Shown here: positions 56,104 through 64,000 of the stretch, piece by piece | Layout of the letters: the number at the start of each line of letters is the position of its first letter | Position numbering within the stretch: position 1 is the first letter of the stretch | NCBI GenBank assembly: GCA_028280345.1 | Contig: JANQLY010000026.1 | Location: 1-64,000, forward strand | Direction of reading: 5' to 3' | Source of the DNA: Pseudomonadales bacterium | GTDB taxonomy: Bacteria > Pseudomonadota > Gammaproteobacteria > Pseudomonadales > UBA7239 | DNA: 64,000 nucleotides | Position numbers and translations under genes: made by a program | The notes under the pieces: model-generated | What the model saw: only the letters and a program-made list of their open reading frames with translations | The model's database searches: none | What the model was told of the DNA's origin: nothing

Positions 56104-56574
56104 ATGCCTGCCAATCCGGAATTATTGGAAATCACAACCCAACTACTAAAAAACTGCGACAACGGCTCACAGGCACTGGTCAGCCTGCTTGAAACGGTAC
56201 AAAACCAGTTTGGTTATGTACCACCTTCTGTCGTTGGCCTGATTGCAGACCAGGCAGAAGTTTCTCGCCCTGAAGTCTATAACGCCATTGAGCTATCACC
56301 TTCATTCAGCCTGACCCCGAGTGGCGATCATAAATTATTTATCTGCAACGCTGACAACTGCTGTATGCAGGGAGGTACTGAACTCATGGAACACGCAATC
56401 CATGTGCTAGGCGTTAAACCGTTTGAAACAACCGCAGACAAAAAAATTCGCCTTGAGTCGTTTCAGTGCCTTGGCAATTGCTCCATGGCACCGAATGTCA
56501 TGGTCAATGGACGCGTCCATGGCATGATGGATACAAAAGAGCTGGATAAACTGATTGAGGAATTAAAACAGTAG
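56104..56574 (+). CDS. orphan NuoE-like thioredoxin-fold 2Fe-2S protein
   Basis: 156 residues of the complex I 24-kDa subunit family. All four cluster ligands are present: C81-x4-C86 (CNADNC, followed by Cys87) and C122-x3-C126 (CLGNC), followed by SMAPNVMVNGRVHG. The helical N-terminus (about 8-60) is kept. No NuoF, NuoG or formate dehydrogenase gene is nearby; the neighbours are a pterin dehydratase and DUF1631. It may be a stand-alone electron carrier or a subunit of a dispersed NAD(P)-linked complex. Confidence 0.85.
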   Translation: MPANPELLEITTQLLKNCDNGSQALVSLLETVQNQFGYVPPSVVGLIADQAEVSRPEVYNAIELSPSFSLTPSGDHKLFICNADNCCMQGGTELMEHAIHVLGVKPFETTADKKIRLESFQCLGNCSMAPNVMVNGRVHGMMDTKELDKLIEELKQ

Positions 56575-56589
56575 CCAAAAAGATCAGAA

Positions 56590-59016
56590 TTATTGTTCGA
56601 CCCGCGCTGCCATTTTTTCAAAAATACCTTCGAGCGCACGCTCAAAGAAAGGCTTGGTTGAGCCGGCAATAATACGCGCTGATTTGGTAATCATTTTTTG
56701 TGCGATATCCAGTGCAGAAAGCATGGAAACCTGCTTGCCCGCAGAATTCACAAATAGGTAGCTAAGATTTTCATTATTGTACCAGGCAACTTTGAGTTTT
56801 TCTGCTCGATCTTCTTCAAGGAATTCAAACCATGTACCGAACTCTATCAGCGAAAGTTTTTCCACCAAGGCCTGCTCTTCCTTGCTCATGTCGCGAAAAT
56901 CCGGTGCTGTTATCAACTCTTCACGCTGCGCTGTCTCAGCTTTCATTTTTTCAACTTCAACAACATCCTCGTCGCTGATCATGTCTTCTTCCCGTATCAC
57001 CTGAACAGCTTGCTGCTGTAATTCGTTGATTTTATTCAACAGCGCCTGGCCTTTCTCGTGATCATAACCAATAGTTTCCAAGCCGCGCTCAATTTGTTTG
57101 TGTAGCAAATCTTTAAGGTTATTGAGTCGATTGACTTCATGCTCGGTTCTTTTTATTTGTATGCTCCATAGAAGATTATCAACTACTTGTAAGCTCTGCT
57201 GCCACTGCTCTGACTTTTCCGTGTGACGCAGCATGATTGAAGTCAGATAATCAAACCAGGGATATAGTAGCAACGCCACTACGGGCGCCGGAATATTCTC
57301 GTCCTTAACACGTGCTTTAAGGCGTTTATGAACAAAGGCCTTGACCTTTTTCAAATGCTGTTCGGCCTCTGCTTTTTGCGCCGAGAGTTTTTCCAACTGG
57401 TCAACTTTGCGCTCAATTTTCTCAACATACTGTACGAAGTCGTCAAGCAGTACATCAAACATTTCCAGACTCAACTCTTCCGTATTGAGAATACGATCCA
57501 CCACATCCTTGATTTCATCAAAAACCTTGAACTGACCAAAGCCTTCGTCGTTAAGCCAGCGATCACCGGCATCAGATAGCTTATTAAGTAACTGTCTCGC
57601 AGGGTGTACCGGTTGGGCAAAATATTCCGGATCAATTAACGCGATTTTGACATAGGGAACCTGCAAATAACTGAGCAGTGCCTTAACCGAGTCTGGCAAA
57701 TTGTTATCACCGATCAGGAACTCAAACACCATACTGACCAGTTCCATGGTATTGATGTCATCTTCGTTGAGCTGCTGATCACTAATGCCAGTTTGTTCTT
57801 CTATAGCATTGACCAGAATTGTTACTGGCTGGATTGGGCACGGCAATACTCTACCCGGTGCCACATCGGCAAGGCGGTTGAGATTCTTCGCCACGCTGGT
57901 CGTAACAACACCGGCCGCTGTGCCGGCAACGGCATGTTGTTGCACCTGGCCCAGTGCCACCACCAGATCCTGGCGCGGCAACGGCATACCTGGTACAGCT
58001 TGTGTATATTCACCCGAAGCATTCGTACTCTGGCTAGATACATCCTGGCCCATAACACCAGAACCCGGAAAACCTTGGCCTGCAATACCTTGCTGTGTTG
58101 CTGCAGGCAAATATTCACCACCCATGTCCTGCGGCTGTTGCGGTGGCTGTGATTGTTGCTGCATCGTGGAGATGGCGGAAAACAGTTGCTGTTGATACGC
58201 ACCACTTGGCAATCCCGGATTTGGTTGTGCCATTGTCTGCGCCGGGTAGTCCTGATGCACCTCAGGTTGGGTGTGAACACCGAGTTCCTGTTCAGCCTGT
58301 TGCAATTCCTGATCCAGCACCTGCATGTTTGCAGTATTCGATGCCGGGCGTTGTTGTTTGCGTTTTTCACGTTGAGCCTGGGCAAAATCAAGCTCTGGCA
58401 ATACCCCGGCACCAGCCAGTATTTCGTTGAGTGACTGATAGAGGCCCGCTGCATTGAGCAGCAGGGTTTTTTCAAAGATTTTAAAGAACAAAATCGCGAC
58501 TTTCGGCTCAAGTTGCAACACAGCAATCGTTTCCTTGAAACCACCCGCCAACTGGGTCGGTCCTACAGGGTTCGCTTCTGCCGGCAGGGTATGCCCCACC
58601 AGGGCCTGGAGCCGTTCGTGAACAAGAAACAATTCTTCGGGAAACTTGTCTTCAATACGCTTGACCAGTGAGCCGGTAGCCAGGCCCAATTCCAGATCAT
58701 CATTCTGTACAAGGCTCAAGGTATCGGTTTGGGTGGGGTTAAAACTGTCATCAACGCTAATCTCTCCCTTGGCAAAGCGCTGGAAGCTCAGTAGAAGATT
58801 CTGTTTGAATTCGCCAAGGGTGCGCTGATCCTTGTTGCCCATCAACTGCAGTATATCGAGCAGTTGCCATTGCTGTGCCCCGCTGCGCGTCGTTTCAACA
58901 AGGCCTTGCAACTTTTCAGTCATCGCCTGCTGAAACTGCTCCATCAGCGTTTCGGCAAAGCCGACACTGGCATCCGTACACTGCTTATAGATGCGTGTAT
59001 TACCTACTGTATTCAT
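56590..59016 (-). CDS. DUF1631 family protein
   Basis: 808 residues, function unknown to me; the family is common in pseudomonads and relatives. An N-terminal helical domain (about 1-200) is followed by a Gln/Pro/Gly-rich linker (about 215-370, with QQQSQPPQQPQ), then a long helical domain (about 395-800) including PYVKIALIDPEYFAQPVHPARQLLN and the coiled-coil QLEKLSAQKAEAEQHLKK. The C-terminal part (LVEKLSLIEFGTWFEF...VAWYNNENLSYLFVNSAG) resembles PilZ-like DUF1631 ends, which suggests nucleotide-signal input. A CRP-type site lies 90 bases upstream of its start. Confidence 0.85.
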   Translation of the reverse strand: MNTVGNTRIYKQCTDASVGFAETLMEQFQQAMTEKLQGLVETTRSGAQQWQLLDILQLMGNKDQRTLGEFKQNLLLSFQRFAKGEISVDDSFNPTQTDTLSLVQNDDLELGLATGSLVKRIEDKFPEELFLVHERLQALVGHTLPAEANPVGPTQLAGGFKETIAVLQLEPKVAILFFKIFEKTLLLNAAGLYQSLNEILAGAGVLPELDFAQAQREKRKQQRPASNTANMQVLDQELQQAEQELGVHTQPEVHQDYPAQTMAQPNPGLPSGAYQQQLFSAISTMQQQSQPPQQPQDMGGEYLPAATQQGIAGQGFPGSGVMGQDVSSQSTNASGEYTQAVPGMPLPRQDLVVALGQVQQHAVAGTAAGVVTTSVAKNLNRLADVAPGRVLPCPIQPVTILVNAIEEQTGISDQQLNEDDINTMELVSMVFEFLIGDNNLPDSVKALLSYLQVPYVKIALIDPEYFAQPVHPARQLLNKLSDAGDRWLNDEGFGQFKVFDEIKDVVDRILNTEELSLEMFDVLLDDFVQYVEKIERKVDQLEKLSAQKAEAEQHLKKVKAFVHKRLKARVKDENIPAPVVALLLYPWFDYLTSIMLRHTEKSEQWQQSLQVVDNLLWSIQIKRTEHEVNRLNNLKDLLHKQIERGLETIGYDHEKGQALLNKINELQQQAVQVIREEDMISDEDVVEVEKMKAETAQREELITAPDFRDMSKEEQALVEKLSLIEFGTWFEFLEEDRAEKLKVAWYNNENLSYLFVNSAGKQVSMLSALDIAQKMITKSARIIAGSTKPFFERALEGIFEKMAARVEQ

Positions 59017-59318
59017 ACTCGTTTGCGTTATTGCCCCGCCACTTTATTCTTTTGACAAACGCTCAAAAAAACTCGCAGATTGAACAATATTTGTCACAGA
59101 GTCACTGTGATGCAGTTCACAGAAAATAAGACTTGTGTATTAATAACATCGTAGCCTTCAGCTTTGCTCAAACCGCTATACCCTGGGGTAGACACTTCTC
59201 ACACCACTACAGCTTGTGTCTGAAACCTGCCACAACGGTTTAATCCCTGTAGCCAGGCAGGTATCATTCGTTCCGTTGGCCGTTGCGGCTAACAGTTTAA
59301 TCAATCAACGGATACATT
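59017..59318. other. 302-bp divergent gap carrying a CRP-type site
   Basis: Holds the CRP-like palindrome at 59106-59121 and spans the promoters of the DUF1631 gene (minus) and parC (plus). No open frame of note. Repeated CAGGCAG and CAACGG motifs near 59230-59310 show no clear structure. Confidence 0.5.
59106..59121. promoter_or_regulatory. CRP/Vfr-type cAMP receptor binding site
   Basis: TGTGA-TGCAGT-TCACA is the full CRP consensus core (TGTGA-N6-TCACA), extended by C/G on both sides (CTGTGA/TCACAG). A further half site TCACAG lies 11 bases to the left (59095-59100), making an inverted repeat with the first arm. It is 90 bases from the DUF1631 start and 198 from the parC start, so activation of the DUF1631 gene is the simpler reading. 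Confidence 0.75.
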
Positions 59319-61571
59319 ATGGGTACAGAGATCACCATCGACGACCAGGGTATTGAGCAAATTCCCCTGCGCCACTACACCGAGAAAGCCTATCTGGACT
59401 ATTCCATGTATGTCATTCTCGATCGCGCCTTGCCCCATATCGGTGACGGCTTAAAGCCGGTACAGCGCCGCATTGTCTATGCAATGAGCGAACTCGGTCT
59501 CAAGGCTGGCGCGAAGTACAAAAAATCTGCGCGCACCGTTGGTGATGTTATCGGCAAGTTCCACCCCCATGGCGACAGTGCCGCCTATGAAGCCATGGTG
59601 CTCATGGCACAGCCGTTTTCCTATCGCTACCCTCTCATCGACGGACAGGGCAACTGGGGCTCTCCCGACGACCCGAAATCTTTTGCCGCCATGCGTTATA
59701 CCGAGGCCAAACTCACACGCTATGCTGATGTGCTGCTCTCCGAGCTCGGTCAGGGTACGGTTAACTGGGGTCCAAACTTTGATGGCACACTGGAAGAACC
59801 ACTTACCCTGCCCGCCCGCGTCCCCAACCTGCTGTTAAATGGGACCACGGGTATTGCCGTAGGCATGGCTACTGACATTCCACCACACAATCTCAATGAA
59901 GTGGTTAACGCATGTATTCACATGCTGGAAAAGCCCAAAGCAACCACCCGGGATCTTTGCGAATATATTCTTGCACCGGATTTCCCCACCAGTGCCGAGA
60001 TCATCTCCCCGCGTGAGGAAATTGTTGAAGCCTACGAAACCGGGCGTGGCAGTATCAAAATGCGCGCAGTGTGGAGCAAGGAAAGCGGCGATATCGTTAT
60101 CAGCGCACTACCACATCAAACCAGCGGTTCAAAAATTCTCGAGCAAATCGCCCAGCAGATGCAGGCGAAAAAATTGCCGATGGTACAAGACCTGCGCGAT
60201 GAGTCGGATCACGAAAATCCGACGCGCCTCGTGATCGTGCCACGCTCTAACCGTGTTAACTGTGACGACGTGATGAATCACCTGTTTGCTACCACAGATC
60301 TGGAACGCAACTATCGCATCAATCTCAATGTCATCGGCATTGACGGCAAACCCGGCGTTAAAAGCCTGCAAAAGATTATCAGTGAGTGGCTGAACTACCG
60401 CATGGTCACCGTGCGCCGCCGCTTGCAATACCGCCTCGACAAGGTAGAGGAACGCCTGCACCGTCTCGAAGGCTTGTTGATTGCTTTTCTCAATCTCGAC
60501 GAAGTCATCAAGATCATTCGCACCGAAGACGAACCGAAAAAGGTGCTGATGAAGCGCTTTAAATTATCGGAGTTACAAACAGACTACATCCTTGATACCA
60601 AGCTGCGCCAACTCGCACGTCTTGAGGAAATGAAAATCAAGGAAGAGCAGCTGGAGCTTGAAAAGGAACGCGAGGAACTGCAAAAAACCCTGAAGTCTGC
60701 CGCGCGCCTCAAAACCCTTGTACGCAAGGAACTCAAGGCGGTAGCTGACGAATTTGGTGACGAGCGCCGCTCACCGCTTGTCTCCCGCGAAGAGGCAAAA
60801 GCCTTTAGCGAAGAAGAACTGATGACCACAGAACCGATTACCGTTGTGCTGTCAGAAAAAGGCTGGATACGTGCAGCAAAAGGTCACGACATCGATGCGC
60901 TTACACTAAACTACAAATCCGGTGATGGTTATAAGTCAGCAGCCAAAGGCAAGAGTAACCAGAACGCCTATCTCATTGACTCCACCGGTCGCGCCTACGC
61001 CGTAGCGGGTCATACCCTACCTTCTGCACGGGGCCAGGGTGAGCCGATTACTGGCCGGCTCAATGCACCGTCAGGTGCAACCTTTGAAGGCGTAGTGATG
61101 GGGCAGGACGAAGATAAGGTACTGCTTTCCACCGACGCCGGTTACGGCTTTGTCGGGAAATTATCTGACCTCTACACCAAAAACAAATCCGGCAAGGTGG
61201 CAATCAGTGTACCGCAGGGTGCGAAGGTGTTATCACCACGCATGGTTAACGATTACGAAACCGACCTGATCGCCTCGATCAGTAATGACGGCAAAATGTT
61301 GGTCTTCCCGCTGCGGGATTTACCGGAACTCGCTAAAGGCAAGGGCAACAAGATCATGCAAATCCCAACCGCCAAGCTCAAAGCACGGGAGGAGTGGATG
61401 GCCTGGACGATGGTTATCCCCGATGGTGCCAATCTCGTCGTGTATGCGGGCAAACGTCACACCACAATTAAGCACAAGGAGCTTGAACACTATATCGGTG
61501 AACGTGGCCGACGCGGCAACAAGTTACCGCGCGGTTTGCAAAAAGTGGATCGGCTCGAAATCGAGGTTTGA
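59319..61571 (+). CDS. parC: DNA topoisomerase IV subunit A
   Basis: DNA cleavage/rejoining subunit, 750 residues, as is usual. The quinolone-determining region reads [15 protein letters not shown] with Ser and Glu wild type; the catalytic Tyr is in [15 protein letters not shown] coiled coil lies at about 440-500 and the C-terminal beta-pinwheel at about 510-740. Partner parE lies at 6.4 kb, unlike the adjacent parE-parC of some bacteria. Confidence 0.97.
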   Translation: MGTEITIDDQGIEQIPLRHYTEKAYLDYSMYVILDRALPHIGDGLKPVQRRIVYAMSELGLKAGAKYKKSARTVGDVIGKFHPHGDSAAYEAMVLMAQPFSYRYPLIDGQGNWGSPDDPKSFAAMRYTEAKLTRYADVLLSELGQGTVNWGPNFDGTLEEPLTLPARVPNLLLNGTTGIAVGMATDIPPHNLNEVVNACIHMLEKPKATTRDLCEYILAPDFPTSAEIISPREEIVEAYETGRGSIKMRAVWSKESGDIVISALPHQTSGSKILEQIAQQMQAKKLPMVQDLRDESDHENPTRLVIVPRSNRVNCDDVMNHLFATTDLERNYRINLNVIGIDGKPGVKSLQKIISEWLNYRMVTVRRRLQYRLDKVEERLHRLEGLLIAFLNLDEVIKIIRTEDEPKKVLMKRFKLSELQTDYILDTKLRQLARLEEMKIKEEQLELEKEREELQKTLKSAARLKTLVRKELKAVADEFGDERRSPLVSREEAKAFSEEELMTTEPITVVLSEKGWIRAAKGHDIDALTLNYKSGDGYKSAAKGKSNQNAYLIDSTGRAYAVAGHTLPSARGQGEPITGRLNAPSGATFEGVVMGQDEDKVLLSTDAGYGFVGKLSDLYTKNKSGKVAISVPQGAKVLSPRMVNDYETDLIASISNDGKMLVFPLRDLPELAKGKGNKIMQIPTAKLKAREEWMAWTMVIPDGANLVVYAGKRHTTIKHKELEHYIGERGRRGNKLPRGLQKVDRLEIEV

Positions 61572-61591
61572 TGTTGACCGGATAGCAGGGA

Positions 61592-62365
61592 TTAATTATT
61601 ACGCGGACGAAATTCCGGTGGTAAATCGTCGTAGTTGATTTCCATTTCCTTGACTTCGAGTTCAGTGGACGCTTCTTCTACTGTTACTTGCTGTTCATTT
61701 GCAGATATTTCATCCTGTGCCTCTGACTGCTCACTTGCTGCCGCCGCTGTCTCCTCAACCGCCACTGTTTCTTCAGCGGCTTTATCGACAGTTTCTGTGG
61801 TAGCTTCAGGCACGCTCTCCGCTGCCTGTTCCACAACACCGGATTCTGCTGTTTCAGTTTCCGTATCCGCAGCATCATCGGTGGATGCTGCTACATCTTC
61901 TGCACCGCTCTCTGTCGTTTGCTCTGTATCCCCGGCATCTTCTTCAGGAACAGCACCTTCGACAAACTCGGCAAGCGTACCGTCTTCAAGGACCAGCTGG
62001 ATATTAACAATATCCCAGTGTTTATAGCCTTCATTCTTTTTCGCGCATTTCTGGCACATTCCCGCGCGCATCACCGCGCCGGGTTCCAGCCTGATAGAAG
62101 CAGGCTTTTCCGTATCAGCACCGGTAACCACAACAAAATCCAACGCCAGAGATTTATCTGAAAGATTCTGAACCTGCACATAGGCACTGAGCCCATAAGT
62201 CACTTCACAAACCTGTAATTCCAGTTGATAGCGCCCACCGGAGGGGTCAGATTCAGGCCGCTTCCAGCCAAGACAGGACTCACGGGCGAGGGCCGTGTCC
62301 CACATCAGAACCAGTACCAATAACGACAGTGCCCTCAAAACACCTGAATCAGGGCAAAATTTCAC
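61592..62365 (-). CDS. secreted acidic low-complexity protein
   Basis: 257 residues from the GTG at 62365, which has GGAGA nine bases upstream; an earlier GTG at 62383 lacks one. Signal peptide about 1-26 (ends ALA-R). A beta-rich domain (about 28-125) carries five cysteines, two in MCQKCAKK, perhaps a redox or metal site. The rest (about 130-240) is almost only Glu, Ala, Thr, Ser, Val (TTESGAEDVAASTDDAADTE), strongly acidic and disordered. Function unknown. Confidence 0.75.
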   Translation of the reverse strand: MKFCPDSGVLRALSLLVLVLMWDTALARESCLGWKRPESDPSGGRYQLELQVCEVTYGLSAYVQVQNLSDKSLALDFVVVTGADTEKPASIRLEPGAVMRAGMCQKCAKKNEGYKHWDIVNIQLVLEDGTLAEFVEGAVPEEDAGDTEQTTESGAEDVAASTDDAADTETETAESGVVEQAAESVPEATTETVDKAAEETVAVEETAAAASEQSEAQDEISANEQQVTVEEASTELEVKEMEINYDDLPPEFRPRNN

Positions 62366-62494
62366 TCGATTTATTCTCCACACTACGACTATTAAAATTT
62401 TTCAGGCGTTAAATATACTCCTGTTGGAGGAATTTTCCGCTAAGAACATCACGAAATAGACGTAAGCTCTTGATTTCCCGACACAGGGTATCGG

Positions 62495-62845
62495 CTAGCG
62501 TTCAATCGGGCTTTTCTCTCCGTCCGGGCCAGTATTCACAAAGGTGATATTGGTTTCAAACAGAACCTCACAATTACTGCGTTGCTCTCCGTACACTTTG
62601 ACGTTGTAGTCCACAGATGTATTGCCAAGACGTTGTTGCGCCACATGAAAGCGCAGAATTTCACCACTGATAATACGATGTTTAAAGGTCACCTTGTCCA
62701 GGGCAATCGTGACAAAGCGATGCCCCGGAAAATCGAGATTGGCCGTGATAAATGCCACTTCATCAATCCATTTAAGCAAATAACCACCAAACAGAGAGCC
62801 GCCTGGATTAAGGAATTCCGGTAAAACCAGTTTGTGATGATCCAT
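62495..62845 (-). CDS. acyl-CoA thioesterase (hotdog fold, YciA/BFIT-like)
   Basis: 116 residues. The start is the ATG at 62845 rather than the TTG five codons upstream. The family motif runs NPGGSLFGGYLLKWIDEVAF, followed by HRFVTIALDKVTFKHRIISGE, as in acyl-CoA hydrolases of the YciA group (Asp in the IDE helix as catalytic acid). Cytoplasmic; hydrolyses acyl-CoA to free acid and CoA. Confidence 0.88.
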   Translation of the reverse strand: MDHHKLVLPEFLNPGGSLFGGYLLKWIDEVAFITANLDFPGHRFVTIALDKVTFKHRIISGEILRFHVAQQRLGNTSVDYNVKVYGEQRSNCEVLFETNITFVNTGPDGEKSPIER

Positions 62846-62960
62846 AAGTCTGTTTCTCAATAATCGTAGGAATTAAAGACTTGCCAGTCTGCCAACCCGG
62901 GACACACGCCGGTAAAGTATTCTAATATAATAACCCGACCGATCCATAGGCCGTAAACCT

Positions 62961-64000
62961 TTGCAAAACACCGCACCAGCCCAACACCTGTCACTAAAAA
63001 CATTTTGCGTGTTTCTGCCTGTCGCCGTTTTCTTTTTTATTAGTGTCTATTACATCGCGTTTCACCATGTGTCGCCACTTTCCCGCGACCAGTGGCATAT
63101 GTACGCACCCTATTTCCGCGACGGCTGGTGGCAAGCTGCATTAACCCCGATGAGTCATCACCGCCACATCGTTCCCTTTCTCATGTTTCATATCGATATG
63201 CAGTGGTTCGGTGGTTTGAACCACTTTCTCACCGCATTTGGTGCTTTTTTTAATCTCTGCATTGTTTTCCTGCTCGGCAAGGTCATCCAGCGGCACGATA
63301 ACTTCTCACCGCTACAAAAGTCGGTGCTGATAGTTTTTACCCTGACCTGTCTGACCTGGCTGATTAATATCGCGCAGCTCGGTTGGGGGTTTATGAGCAC
63401 CATGTATTATTTGTCATCATTCACTTATTTGCTCGCGCTTTACTGTGCCTGGCATGCACTGGTGAATCGAGCTGGCAACAAGTGGTTTGCGGCGGCAATC
63501 GGTTGTGGCATTGTCTGCACGTTCAGTTTTGGTATCGGCATTCTTGTCTGGCCTGCATTACTGGTGCTATGTGCATTTTGGCGCGTGCCACTAAAAACCC
63601 TCGGAGTAGTTGTACTGGTACTATTGATCTGTCTGGTAGTATTTTTGTCCCTGCCCGGCAGCGACGAAATTAAACAGGCGGTACTTTGGCAACCCTGGCA
63701 AAGTATCCGGTTTGTTTTTCTGCTCGCGGCTGGCCCACTGTTTTATTTATTAAAAAGCTTTCATCTGTTTGACGCTGCATCAATCAAAACCTTCGCGTCA
63801 CTTGTGAGTGTCATTGTGACATCACTTGCACTGCTTATGTTTGTGCGCCAATTGTTGCGCAATCAACCTGTAAACTGTTTTGCCAGCCTGTGTTATGGCT
63901 TGATGATGCTGGGGCTCGGTACTGCTGCATTGATCTCGTTAACCCGCCCGGTATTTTTTCTCGATGTCTGGGTTGATCGTTACCAAATTTGGGCAATGAT
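62961..64000 (+). CDS. large polytopic membrane protein, possible GT-C fold (3' end outside window)
   Basis: The first 346 residues are in view from a TTG at 62961; the frame is open to the window edge. A first helix (about 18-36) is followed by a loop with SRDQWHMYAPYF and HHRHIVPFLMFHIDM, then a series of hydrophobic helices with NIAQLGWGFMS and a WPALL stretch. The same layout (D-x-W, H..H-x2-P, then N-x-A-x-L-x-W) appears in the protein at 30764-32647, so the two are probably distant paralogues. AGG stands about ten bases before the start. Function unknown. Confidence 0.7.
   Translation, partial: MQNTAPAQHLSLKTFCVFLPVAVFFFISVYYIAFHHVSPLSRDQWHMYAPYFRDGWWQAALTPMSHHRHIVPFLMFHIDMQWFGGLNHFLTAFGAFFNLCIVFLLGKVIQRHDNFSPLQKSVLIVFTLTCLTWLINIAQLGWGFMSTMYYLSSFTYLLALYCAWHALVNRAGNKWFAAAIGCGIVCTFSFGIGILVWPALLVLCAFWRVPLKTLGVVVLVLLICLVVFLSLPGSDEIKQAVLWQPWQSIRFVFLLAAGPLFYLLKSFHLFDAASIKTFASLVSVIVTSLALLMFVRQLLRNQPVNCFASLCYGLMMLGLGTAALISLTRPVFFLDVWVDRYQIWAM

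Noticed and set aside
57822-58544. 240-codon open frame in another frame of the DUF1631 gene
   Set aside because: Arg/Cys-rich translation typical of a frame-shifted shadow, no features.

Overview
The window reads as a chromosomal segment of a gammaproteobacterium, most likely a marine or aquatic member of the Cellvibrionales/Spongiibacter-Halieaceae type. This is inferred from gene order and content, not from a database match. Supporting signs are the trxA-rho-ubiD and grpE/dnaK-dnaJ-dapB neighbourhoods, the nudF-yqiB-cpdA-yqiA-parE order with tolC close by as in E. coli, a one-piece tmRNA with an ANDDNYALAA tag, and many acyl-CoA, steroid-like or alcohol oxidation genes. Coding density is high and most of the window is ordinary core genome. 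No CRISPR array, prophage, transposase or rRNA was seen.

Layout. 0-6.4 kb: end of hemW, trxA, rho with a promoter and a G-poor leader, ubiD, a secreted protein with Met-Ser-Glu-Glu-Lys-Thr repeats, a crotonase-family isomerase, and an FKBP lipoprotein ending in a strong terminator. 6.4-13.9 kb (minus strand): parE, yqiA, cpdA, yqiB, nudF, thiC and thiD, the last two under a TPP riboswitch. 14-23 kb: tolC and waaA converge on a shared terminator, followed by an FAD oxidoreductase/aldo-keto reductase pair, an LprI-like protein, a FadD3-like acyl-CoA ligase with a flavin reductase, a metallo-beta-lactamase-fold hydrolase and a DUF4124 protein. 23.3-30.8 kb: grpE and dnaK, each with its own sigma-32-type promoter and separated by an 838-codon calcium-repeat/FG-GAP protein on the opposite strand, then dnaJ and dapB.

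30.8-37.3 kb: a large polytopic membrane protein and a TetR-GMC-ADH-SDR oxidoreductase cluster. 37.3-38.1 kb: the tmRNA gene ssrA. It is preceded by a consensus-quality sigma-32 promoter and followed by two 148-bp tandem units that each re-copy the 3' end of the tmRNA, comparable to the tyrT/rtT repeats of E. coli. I consider this the most unusual locus in the window. 38.1-46.7 kb: a TPR-sulfotransferase, a small MscS-type channel, a short DnaT-like hypothetical, a 1349-aa secreted FG-GAP/TSP3 protein with a visible internal duplication, and a nucleotide-sugar-epimerase-like protein.

47-64 kb: two adjacent membrane proteins with degenerate GGDEF domains, a Ca-type PQQ alcohol dehydrogenase fused to cytochrome c, an SGNH hydrolase, a sodium/solute symporter, an NTF2-like protein, glpE, a pterin carbinolamine dehydratase and an orphan NuoE-like ferredoxin-thioredoxin protein. 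Next come a DUF1631 protein, divergent from parC across a near-perfect CRP site, a secreted acidic protein, a hotdog thioesterase, and the start of a second polytopic membrane protein resembling the one at 30.8 kb.

Working links. CpdA (cAMP breakdown) and the CRP site upstream of the DUF1631 gene suggest a live cAMP circuit. Heat shock appears to drive grpE, dnaK-dnaJ and probably ssrA, joining protein folding with ribosome rescue. ParE and ParC form topoisomerase IV.
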